Assembly: GCA_003650445.1 (NCBI GenBank)
Contig: QMQE01000151.1
Span: 1 to 6,257, forward strand
Reading direction: 5' to 3'
From: Acidobacteriota bacterium
GTDB lineage: Bacteria > Acidobacteriota > Holophagae > Thermotomaculales > Thermotomaculaceae
DNA length: 6,257 nt
The notes beneath the pieces were generated by a model. That model saw only the letters and a list, made by a program, of their open reading frames with translations. It did not search any database and was not told the origin of the DNA. Positions 1 to 4,698 of this stretch are shown here, in pieces. Position 1 is the stretch's first letter. The number at the start of each line of letters is the position of its first letter. The position numbers and the translations under genes were made by a program.

Positions 1-2
1 AG

Positions 3-338
3 GTTCGGCAGGTTCTTTCCAAAAGCCGTATGGTGTTGTCAGAGTTCATGGAGCAATGTCCGGGGCAGAGTGAAGGTCCATTTTCCTGGCAATCGGGGCG
101 GGATGTCCGTGATCTGATGGCGAGAAACCGGATGTTGAGAAAGGACCTGGACCGGGCCCGACTTCAGAATGCCCGGGGGCTTTGCCGCAAACTGGATATG
201 GTGTTCAGTGAGATGGCGTCTGTCAGCCGGAAAGACGGTTGCCGGGACGTAACACGACTGCAGAAATTGCTGAGGCGGGAGCATATTTTTCTGAAAATCC
301 GGCTGGTGGAAGAAGAATTGAAACGGAGCGAGGGATGA
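3..338 (+). CDS. C-terminal part of a probable anti-sigma/zinc-finger-family protein (partial)
   Basis: The reading frame is open from the left edge (first full codon at position 3) to TGA at 336-338, giving 111 visible residues; the true start lies outside the window. The visible part is hydrophilic, highly charged and predicted helical. It has a helix with LMARNRMLRKDLDRARLQN, then LDMVFSEMAS, and ends in FLKIRLVEEELKRSEG. This order resembles the tail of anti-sigma-like proteins (zf-HC2 type) in which a short helix pair such as LLEDLEPVLLEI is followed by a LLxKIRL helix; that assignment is from memory of the family. The zinc finger and any membrane helix would be upstream and are not visible. 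The stop overlaps the next ATG (ATGA), which points to translational coupling and a shared operon. It could instead be an unrelated helical protein. The coding call is firm, the function tentative. Confidence 0.7.
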   Translation, partial: VRQVLSKSRMVLSEFMEQCPGQSEGPFSWQSGRDVRDLMARNRMLRKDLDRARLQNARGLCRKLDMVFSEMASVSRKDGCRDVTRLQKLLRREHIFLKIRLVEEELKRSEG

Positions 339-1168
339 CTATGAAGAAAGTTTTTGGAATTGCGGTCATGCTGGTATTGGCGGGAATCATGCCGTTGACA
401 GCGGGAAACCGGTCTCTGGAACAAGCGAAGGTGCTACTTTTTGACCAGAACTGGAAGGCAGCCCTTGCAAAGCTGGATAAGTGCCTGGCTGCAAATCCGG
501 AGGCGAAGGATGCGGTTCAGGCGGTGTTTTACCGGGGAACCTGTCTGAAAGAGCTGGGAAGGATAGCAGAGGCAGTCGCGGCGTTCCAGGGGTTTTTGGC
601 GGTTTCCGATAATGGGGTGCTCCGGGAAGAGGCGGAAATCAACCTGGTGGATCTCAATGTGGAATTGTTAAAGCGGCGGGACAAGCTTGCACGGGCCCGG
701 TTGAAGAAGGCCTTGGCGTCCAGGAATAAGTCGGTTCGCTATTATACGGCTTTCAAGCTTTCTTATTTGAAGGACAAGGCACTTGCCAGGGAAGGAATTC
801 CGGTATTAAAGAAGATTGTGCGCAGTGAATCTGACAATGAATTGCGGGAACGGGCGAAACTCGCACTCTTTCGTATTGACCCCCGAAGTCTGGAGAATGT
901 GAATAAAACGGATCGGACAAGGGGCCGGATGTTGAGAATCCGGGTTGTGGACAAGCACACGCCGAAGGGGCAGAACCCGGAGCGGGTTTCCATTTCCATT
1001 CCATTGTCCCTGGCCACGCTGGCGCTGACCGCGCTGCCGGAATCTGAGAAACAGCGTCTGGCAGCGGAGGGCTACAACCTGGATACCATTATCCAGACCC
1101 TGATTAAGACCCGGGAAGTGGTTCGGATTGAAGACGAGGATGCGACGGTCCGTATATGGATCGAGTAG
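335..1168 (+). CDS. Exported TPR/HEAT-like repeat protein with a C-terminal SHOCT-like (YvlB-type) domain
   Basis: This is a 277-residue protein. Residues 1-23 form a signal peptide (lysines at 4-5, hydrophobic core, cleavage probably after LTA at 21-23), so the protein is probably periplasmic. Residues 28-95 fit two TPR units (LFDQNWKAALAKLDKCLAANP; FYRGTCLKELGRIAEAVAAF). Residues 110-185 are helical and HEAT-like, including SVRYYTAFKLSYL and ELRERAKLALFRI. Residues 199-277 are a separate beta-alpha domain (LRIRVVDK, VSISIPLSLATLAL, LDTIIQTLIK, VRIEDEDATVRIWIE). This matches the pattern of SHOCT-like domains in YvlB-type proteins, where a VxIPLSL strand is followed by a helix and an acidic DxEDED..V.I.IE end. 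The same domain recurs in the next gene. The start is ATG 335, overlapping the previous stop; ATG 341 is an alternative, with GAGGG at 330-334 six bases before it. TPR and HEAT repeats usually bind partner proteins, so a scaffold role in envelope signalling is inferred. Confidence 0.85.
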   Translation: MTMKKVFGIAVMLVLAGIMPLTAGNRSLEQAKVLLFDQNWKAALAKLDKCLAANPEAKDAVQAVFYRGTCLKELGRIAEAVAAFQGFLAVSDNGVLREEAEINLVDLNVELLKRRDKLARARLKKALASRNKSVRYYTAFKLSYLKDKALAREGIPVLKKIVRSESDNELRERAKLALFRIDPRSLENVNKTDRTRGRMLRIRVVDKHTPKGQNPERVSISIPLSLATLALTALPESEKQRLAAEGYNLDTIIQTLIKTREVVRIEDEDATVRIWIE

Positions 1169-1187
1169 ATAATAACAAGCCAATTGC

Positions 1188-1194
1188 AAGGAGG
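1188..1194 (+). promoter_or_regulatory. Strong ribosome binding site deciding the start at 1201
   Basis: AAGGAGG lies six bases before ATG 1201. It fixes the start there rather than at the in-frame ATG at 1156, which would overlap the previous gene and put a charged stretch before the signal peptide. Confidence 0.85.
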
Positions 1195-1200
1195 TTTGAA

Positions 1201-1575
1201 ATGAAAAAACTGGTATTGGTACTGGTGGTGATGCTGGGGATTGCCCCTGCGGTAATGGGCGCGGCATCGGACGATTACAAGGTAATCAAGAAGGCGGTGA
1301 AGCCGGGTGCGACGACGGCAAAGACCATGGATGAAGTGAAGTGGTTCAAGGTGGAAGTAACTGATATGAAAACCGGCAAGGTCAAGGTTCGGGTCACACT
1401 TCCCATTTCCCTGATTGATGTCATTTCAGGATGGTGTCCCAAAGACGGGCTTGTTGTGGACAACGGAATGAAGATCAACCTGAAACAGTTGGTGCAGGAG
1501 TTGAAAAAGGTTGGCCCCCTTGCCATTGTGGAAGCCTGTGAAGACAATGAAAAAGTAAAAGTCTGGGTGGAATAG
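1201..1575 (+). CDS. Small exported protein consisting of one SHOCT-like (YvlB-type) domain
   Basis: This is a 124-residue protein. Residues 1-21 are a signal peptide (MKK, long Val/Leu core, cleavage near VMGA/A). After a short linker, residues 48-124 form a single domain: WFKVEVTDMKTGK, VKVRVTLPISLIDVI, INLKQLVQELKK, and a final EDNEKVKVWVE. It aligns along its full length with residues 199-277 of the protein encoded just upstream. Shared points are the Val-x-Asp strand, (I/L)P(L/I)SL, the Asn-Leu that starts the helix, and the closing V(R/K)(I/V)W(I/V)E. The two genes are 32 bases apart on the same strand, so they are very likely co-transcribed, and the domain probably duplicated locally. 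In known YvlB-like proteins this domain occurs in envelope-stress contexts; its biochemical role is not established to my knowledge. The gene is followed at once by a hairpin at 1576-1596. Confidence 0.85.
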   Translation: MKKLVLVLVVMLGIAPAVMGAASDDYKVIKKAVKPGATTAKTMDEVKWFKVEVTDMKTGKVKVRVTLPISLIDVISGWCPKDGLVVDNGMKINLKQLVQELKKVGPLAIVEACEDNEKVKVWVE

Positions 1576-1596
1576 TTTCGGCCCGCAGGGGCGAAA
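1576..1596 (+). other. Triloop hairpin starting directly after the stop codon
   Basis: TTTCG (1576-1580) pairs with CGAAA (1592-1596), a G/G mismatch follows (1581, 1591), then CCC (1582-1584) pairs with GGG (1588-1590) around a GCA loop. The stem begins on the base after the TAG stop. No T-tract follows, so it is not a standard intrinsic terminator, though it could protect a 3' end or act in Rho-dependent ending. Confidence 0.6.
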
Positions 1597-1598
1597 CA

Positions 1599-1623
1599 GT
1601 GTAAGTGCGTGTGCGAGTGCAAG
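1599..1623 (+). repeat. Hexamer tandem array, left arm
   Basis: Four hexamers GTGTAA, GTGCGT, GTGCGA and GTGCAA run from 1599 to 1622, with one more G. The first part, AGTGTAAGTGCGTGTGCG (1598-1615), is a perfect 18-bp inverted match to 1667-1684. Confidence 0.75.
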
Positions 1624-1664
1624 CAAGAAAGGGATAAGACAAAGAATCAGTCATCTTTTTCTTT

Positions 1665-1689
1665 CACGCACACGCACTTACACTTACAC
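1665..1689 (-). repeat. Hexamer tandem array, right arm, opposed to the left arm
   Basis: On the plus strand this reads CACGCA twice, then CTTACA twice, then C. On the minus strand it is GTGTAA x2 and GTGCGT x2, the same units as the left arm. Positions 1667-1684 pair perfectly with 1598-1615 across a 51-base centre. Confidence 0.75.
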
Positions 1690-1690
1690 T

Positions 1691-1713
1691 CTCTTGTGCC
1701 ACAGGCACAAGAG
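1691..1713. other. Perfect 10-bp triloop hairpin directly after the GYD gene stop
   Basis: CTCTTGTGCC (1691-1700) and GGCACAAGAG (1704-1713) are exact inverted repeats around a 3-base loop (ACA). Read on the minus strand, the stem starts on the base after the TGA at 1716-1714. No T-tract follows on either strand. It probably marks or protects the 3' end of the minus-strand transcript; this is inferred. Confidence 0.65.
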
Positions 1714-2016
1714 TCAGTCATCCACTCCTTTCATGACATCGATGAATTCGGACCACTCCATGGCAGGCCAGCTTTCTGCAGTAACCGCGCCGTTTGCCCG
1801 GGTAATCATGGAGACTTTTGCGGCGGTTTCTACGCTGTCCGCCTCGTAGATATCCATGAAGTCATAGGGGCCGAGTAAAGCCAGGTGGGAAATCCACTTG
1901 ACGTCCGGGCAGATGCTGTCCACTTTTTTCTTCCATTCCTTGCCGATGGCTTCCCGGCGCTTGATGTCGCCACAGATTTCAGGCGTCAATTTGGTCATCA
2001 AAACGAATAAACCCAT
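1714..2016 (-). CDS. GYD-domain protein, 100 residues
   Basis: The protein is a complete, single GYD domain (about 90-100 residues is usual). Visible family features are the N-terminal strand and TKLTPE (residues 8-13), CPDVKWISHLALLGPYDFMDIYEA (36-59) with the Gly-x-Tyr-Asp signature, ETAAKVSMITRANG (63-76), and the closing WPAMEW (83-88). The fold is a small ferredoxin-like alpha/beta sandwich, usually oligomeric and cytoplasmic. No enzymatic role is established for the family to my knowledge. I chose ATG 2016 because GGAGGG (2021-2026) lies four bases before it and because the family N-terminus begins with M-x-x-(F/Y)-V. An in-frame ATG at 2088 would add 24 unrelated residues overlying a likely promoter. 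The gene is 88 bases downstream of the phosphatase gene and may be transcribed with it or alone. Confidence 0.88.
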   Translation of the reverse strand: MGLFVLMTKLTPEICGDIKRREAIGKEWKKKVDSICPDVKWISHLALLGPYDFMDIYEADSVETAAKVSMITRANGAVTAESWPAMEWSEFIDVMKGVDD

Positions 2017-2020
2017 TTTG

Positions 2021-2026
2021 CCCTCC
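2021..2026 (-). promoter_or_regulatory. Ribosome binding site fixing the GYD gene start
   Basis: The minus strand reads GGAGGG, then CAAA, then ATG. This strong site supports the start at 2016 over the upstream in-frame ATG at 2088, which lacks one. Confidence 0.75.
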
Positions 2027-2058
2027 TTGTTTCCTTGTTCCTTTGATAATACAAAGAA

Positions 2059-2087
2059 AATATAGGGCTGTTTGAGCCATTTGTCCA
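2059..2087 (-). promoter_or_regulatory. Possible sigma-70-type promoter of the GYD gene
   Basis: On the minus strand a -35-like TGGACA (2087-2082) and a -10-like TATATT (2064-2059) are separated by exactly 17 bases. Transcription would start near 2052, leaving a leader of about 36 bases. The spacer holds a 4-bp dyad (GGCT/AGCC). The prediction is by eye only. Confidence 0.4.
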
Positions 2088-2104
2088 CGAAATGACGGAT
2101 AAAG

Positions 2105-3043
2105 TCAGTCTTTTTCGGGGATACAGCGTTTGATCACCACAAAAGTAATGTCATCGTCGGGTTTTGCGAATGAAAGAAGTTCTTTTTCCAGAATATTTAC
2201 AATTTTCGATGGTTTCTCGTCTTTGGCTTCCCGGAGGACCGCTTCCAGCCGGACATCCTCAAACCGTTGTCCCGCCTTGTTTTCATGATCTACAAACCCG
2301 TCTGTGAAGAGAAGGAGAATATCACCGTGTCCCATCAGAGTCAGTTCATTTACAGTGTACCCGGCTTTTCTTCCCAGCGGACTGTTGTGCTGGCGGTAAT
2401 CCACGTCATCCCGGGAGGGCATGGTACCGATAGGTGGAAATGTGATGGTGTTATCGTTTCCCACATGGACAATTCTGTTATTCCGGTTTGAAAAAACAAT
2501 GGGGAAGGGGTGGGCGGCGCTTAAAAACCGGAACAGCCCGTTTTCTGAGATTTCACCGTAGATCATGGTGATGTACTTGCGGAAACTGGAGGTCTGGTAG
2601 AACCGGGTGTTGAGGTTCTCAAACAGCCTTGTGGTCACCGTTCCGAAACTGTCCAGTTCGTACAAAACACCAAGGAGAAATGCCTGGTGCAGCATGGCTG
2701 CCTGTGCCGCGTCCGTGAGCCGGTGACCTGCCACATCCGCCACCAGTATTCCGGCACGGTTCCGGTTTCGTTCCAGTGCCTTTGCTACATCTCTTTGTCC
2801 GGAGGCGATGGCCTGCCGTATCCGGGCATCCAGATCATACCGTTTCTTGAAATCCAGATAAATCAAGTGGTCGCCCCCGACTTTTCCGATTAACGGAATA
2901 CTGGTTCCCGCGATTCCGATACCATTCAGTTCCGGCAGGTCTCCGGCTTCCGGTTTGATTCGCATGGCAATGTCTTCGAAATTCTCCAGCTCGGATTTCA
3001 ATTTATGTAAATGTTCTTCGATTTTGGACATCGATTCTTTCAT
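2105..3043 (-). CDS. SpoIIE-family PP2C-type serine/threonine phosphatase
   Basis: This 312-residue cytoplasmic protein has no membrane segment. Residues 1-30 are a charged helix likely to form a coiled coil. Residues 40-306 are a PP2C-like SpoIIE domain: GGD at 56-58, ADVAGH at 102-107, SAAHPFPI at 175-182, LLLFTDG at 243-249 and KPDDDIT at 294-300. The aspartates in GGD, ADV, TDG and DDD are the metal ligands expected in this family, so it is probably an active Mn/Mg-dependent phosphatase. Family members such as RsbU dephosphorylate anti-sigma-factor antagonists in partner-switching pathways. The stretch between GGD and ADVAGH is about 44 residues, longer than in typical RsbU-type enzymes, and contains LDFKKRYDLDARI. 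No PAS, GAF, HAMP or receiver domain is present, so its input is unknown; no antagonist or kinase gene is in the window. The start is ATG 3043, preceded by AGGTGA. Confidence 0.9.
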   Translation of the reverse strand: MKESMSKIEEHLHKLKSELENFEDIAMRIKPEAGDLPELNGIGIAGTSIPLIGKVGGDHLIYLDFKKRYDLDARIRQAIASGQRDVAKALERNRNRAGILVADVAGHRLTDAAQAAMLHQAFLLGVLYELDSFGTVTTRLFENLNTRFYQTSSFRKYITMIYGEISENGLFRFLSAAHPFPIVFSNRNNRIVHVGNDNTITFPPIGTMPSRDDVDYRQHNSPLGRKAGYTVNELTLMGHGDILLLFTDGFVDHENKAGQRFEDVRLEAVLREAKDEKPSKIVNILEKELLSFAKPDDDITFVVIKRCIPEKD

Positions 3044-3085
3044 AATTCACCTGTAATCTTATTCTCCCTTCCGGGATGCGGTCAA

Positions 3086-3114
3086 ACCATACTACCGAAA
3101 CAGAAAATCTTCAA
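3086..3114 (-). promoter_or_regulatory. Possible promoter of the phosphatase gene
   Basis: On the minus strand TTGAAG (3114-3109) and TATGGT (3091-3086) are 17 bases apart, each matching four of six consensus positions. The leader would be about 36 bases. No terminator separates the symporter gene from this point, so read-through is equally possible. Confidence 0.3.
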
Positions 3115-3131
3115 GTAAATTTACCTGGAAT

Positions 3132-4478
3132 TTATCCCAGGGTATTCCCCGTGATGAGGATATAGAGCAACATGCCGCCGATACTGATCGGGCAAATCAG
3201 GTGAATGGCAATGGCAAACCACCATCTGAACGAACGCCGCTCGTGGATAGTTCCGCCATGGGAGAGCCCTTCCATGAAGTCTTTCAGCCCCCAGCGGTAT
3301 GCGACAAACAGGCACATGAGGAATCCACCCAGTGTCAATGAGATATTTCCGAAAAGAAAGTCCATGCGGCTTAAAAAATTGAGTTTTGTGAACCACGCAT
3401 TTGCGCCGAGGGACAGGGCGGAGGGGATGCCCAGTATGGCGGTGATAATCCCCAGAACCACAGCGGCCTTTTTACGGTCCATACCTTTCTCATCAATAAA
3501 ATAAGCTGAAACCACCTCCAGCAGGGAAACGGTGGATGTTAAGGCGGCGATAATCATCAGAATGAAGAAAATGATACCGATTATCTGGCCAAATGGGATT
3601 TTCTGGAAAACCTGTACCAGCACGATGAAAATAAGGGAGGGGCCGGATTTGGCTGGTGCACCACCCAGTGCGGGAAAGATAATCAGTCCCGCCATGATGG
3701 CAATCAGTGTGTCAAAAAACGTGACTGACAGTGCAGAGGTAAACAGATTATCTTTTTTGCCAATGTAGCTTCCGTAAGTGATCATGGCGCCCATACCGAG
3801 GCTCAGGGAGAAAAATGCCTGGCCCATGGCCATCAGGAAGGTATGGGGTGTTACCTTTGAAAAATCCGGGTAGAGGTAGAAATGTAGCCCTTTCATGGCC
3901 TGGGGCAGGGTCATGACATAGGCGATGAGGCCCAGCATCAGCACAAAGAGTACCGGGAGCAGGATTTTTGCCGCCTTTTCAATGCCGTTTTTTACGCCCC
4001 CCGCCACCACAAAAACAGTAAGCGCCATAAACAGGAACATATAAGAAATCTGGGCCGTTCCATTTGCAGCAAAGGTCTTGAAAATGACTTCCGGGTGGGT
4101 GGTGTGGGCCAGCGCCCCGGTAACACCCTTGACCAGGTATGCAACCGTCCAGCCGGCAACAACCGCGTAATAGGACAGGATGGCAAAACCGGTGAGTACG
4201 CCCAGTACGCCAACAAGAATCCATGGTGAACGGGACGCGGACAGCTTTTCAAAGGCACCTACCGGGTCTTTTTTTGCAGTTCGGCCGATGACAAGCTCGG
4301 TAATCATGATTGGGAATGCCACAATCAGGACGCTGAGAATGTAGAGGAATACGAACGCGCCGCCACCGTTGGCGCCGGTGATGTATGGGAACCGCCAGAT
4401 ATTCCCCAGCCCGATTGCGGACCCTGATGCTGCGAGAATGAACCCCAGTTTTGAACTCCACTGCCCTCTGTCCTGCAT
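3132..4478 (-). CDS. Neurotransmitter:sodium symporter (NSS) family amino-acid transporter
   Basis: This 448-residue inner-membrane protein shows the LeuT/MhsT/Tyt1 pattern. Helix 1 contains GSAIGLGNIWRFPY (19-32), the unwound sodium- and substrate-binding segment with the gate arginine at 29, and GANGGGAF follows (35-42). Helix 3 has SYYAVVAGW (102-110), where a tyrosine lines the substrate site in LeuT. Helix 6 has AFFSLSLGMGAMITYGSY (221-238), its unwound segment. Helix 8 has AALTSTVSLLEVVSAYF (311-327). Asp256 in helix 7 probably replaces the bound chloride, as acidic residues do in Cl-independent bacterial members; this is inferred by analogy with LeuT Glu290. I count 11 likely helices, as in MhsT and Tyt1. 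The substrate is probably a neutral or aromatic amino acid but cannot be fixed from sequence. The start ATG 4478 follows a G-rich stretch (4485-4490 on the minus strand), a poor ribosome site. It is the first of three minus-strand genes. Confidence 0.93.
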   Translation of the reverse strand: MQDRGQWSSKLGFILAASGSAIGLGNIWRFPYITGANGGGAFVFLYILSVLIVAFPIMITELVIGRTAKKDPVGAFEKLSASRSPWILVGVLGVLTGFAILSYYAVVAGWTVAYLVKGVTGALAHTTHPEVIFKTFAANGTAQISYMFLFMALTVFVVAGGVKNGIEKAAKILLPVLFVLMLGLIAYVMTLPQAMKGLHFYLYPDFSKVTPHTFLMAMGQAFFSLSLGMGAMITYGSYIGKKDNLFTSALSVTFFDTLIAIMAGLIIFPALGGAPAKSGPSLIFIVLVQVFQKIPFGQIIGIIFFILMIIAALTSTVSLLEVVSAYFIDEKGMDRKKAAVVLGIITAILGIPSALSLGANAWFTKLNFLSRMDFLFGNISLTLGGFLMCLFVAYRWGLKDFMEGLSHGGTIHERRSFRWWFAIAIHLICPISIGGMLLYILITGNTLG

Positions 4479-4505
4479 ATAAATCCCCCCAGATAATTTT
4501 GCAAC

Positions 4506-4514
4506 AGTATAGCA
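4506..4514 (-). promoter_or_regulatory. Extended -10 promoter of the symporter gene
   Basis: The minus strand reads TGC-TATACT (4514-4506), an extended -10 with five of six consensus bases. No good -35 is visible. Transcription would start near 4499, giving a leader of about 20 bases. The divergent promoter has nearly the same sequence. Confidence 0.45.
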
Positions 4515-4517
4515 CAG

Positions 4518-4532
4518 CGGCCGGGACGGCCG
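4518..4532. other. GC triloop hairpin in the divergent promoter region
   Basis: CGGCCG (4518-4523) is repeated at 4527-4532 around GGA. Because CGGCCG is its own complement, this is both a direct and an inverted repeat and can fold as a 6-bp stem with a 3-base loop. It sits where the -35 of the symporter promoter would be and borders the heptamer array. Confidence 0.5.
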
Positions 4533-4533
4533 G

Positions 4534-4568
4534 ATGTTAAATGATCAGTGTTAAATGTTGAATGACAA
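4534..4568. repeat. Degenerate heptamer tandem array
   Basis: Five consecutive 7-base units are visible: ATGTTAA, ATGATCA, GTGTTAA, ATGTTGA and ATGACAA. They run without gaps directly after the CGGCCG hairpin. The period of seven differs from the hexamers elsewhere in the window. Confidence 0.55.
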
Positions 4569-4600
4569 GACGGGGATTTGGTTATCTGTTTCTTTTTCCG

Positions 4601-4625
4601 ACTCAACCTTAGCCTTGGTCCTGCT
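4601..4625 (+). repeat. Hexamer-type repeat copy 1 (single arm) upstream of the dehydrogenase gene
   Basis: Positions 4601-4625 match 6112-6136 at 21 of 25 bases in the same orientation. The core, 4602-4617, fits CTYAACCTYARCCTTG, which recurs at 6113-6128 and, inverted, at 5976-5991. A T-rich run (TTTCTTTTT, 4589-4597) precedes it, as one also precedes the 6112 copy. Confidence 0.6.
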
Positions 4626-4637
4626 TGCGTTTTCCTG

Positions 4638-4660
4638 ACGCGTACTGGAACGCGTTTTTT
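4638..4660 (+). promoter_or_regulatory. ACGCGT dyad followed by a T-tract: possible operator or terminator
   Basis: ACGCGT (4638-4643) recurs at 4650-4655 around ACTGGA and can form a 6-bp stem, followed by T at 4656-4660. As RNA this has the shape of a weak intrinsic terminator for plus-strand read-through. As DNA it lies where the -35 of the dehydrogenase promoter should be, so it could be a repressor operator. No plus-strand gene lies immediately upstream, which slightly favours an operator. Undecided. Confidence 0.45.
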
Positions 4661-4661
4661 G

Positions 4662-4670
4662 TGCTATTCT
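4662..4670 (+). promoter_or_regulatory. Extended -10 promoter of the acyl-CoA dehydrogenase gene
   Basis: TGC-TATTCT (4662-4670) is an extended -10 element. Transcription would start near 4677, leaving about 22 bases of leader containing the ribosome site. No clear -35 is seen. Confidence 0.45.
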
Positions 4671-4685
4671 GAAGAAAATGAAAAT

Positions 4686-4691
4686 GGGAGG
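4686..4691 (+). promoter_or_regulatory. Ribosome binding site deciding the dehydrogenase start
   Basis: GGGAGG lies seven bases before ATG 4699. The in-frame ATGs at 4678 and 4684 lie upstream of this site and would coincide with the predicted transcription start. Confidence 0.75.
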
Positions 4692-4698
4692 TGCTGGA

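Noticed and set aside
239..334. Earlier in-frame ATG for the TPR/HEAT-like gene
   Set aside because: It would add 32 residues before a clear signal peptide and overlap the upstream gene deeply; the ATGA junction at 335 is a better start.
806..1267. Long minus-strand open frame (153 codons) opposite the TPR/HEAT-like gene
   Set aside because: It is antisense to a gene with clear repeats, signal peptide and a duplicated domain, runs across two genes and has no recognisable motif.
1599..1689. CRISPR-like repeats
   Set aside because: Units are six bases, contiguous and opposed; there are no unique spacers and no cas genes.
1609..1878. Plus-strand open frame running through the repeat element into the GYD gene
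   Set aside because: It is built from low-complexity repeat sequence and the antisense of a recognisable gene, with no ribosome site.
2017..2088. N-terminal extension of the GYD protein
   Set aside because: The family starts at the shorter form, there is a strong ribosome site before ATG 2016, and the extension covers a likely promoter.
3050..3082. Alternative phosphatase promoter TTGACC with TAAGAT, spacer 18
   Set aside because: Transcription would start within the ribosome binding site, leaving only a few bases of leader.
4645..4664. Sigma-54-like promoter (CTGGAACG then TTGTGC)
   Set aside because: The GG and GC elements are 16 bases apart from start to start instead of the required 12, so the spacing is wrong.
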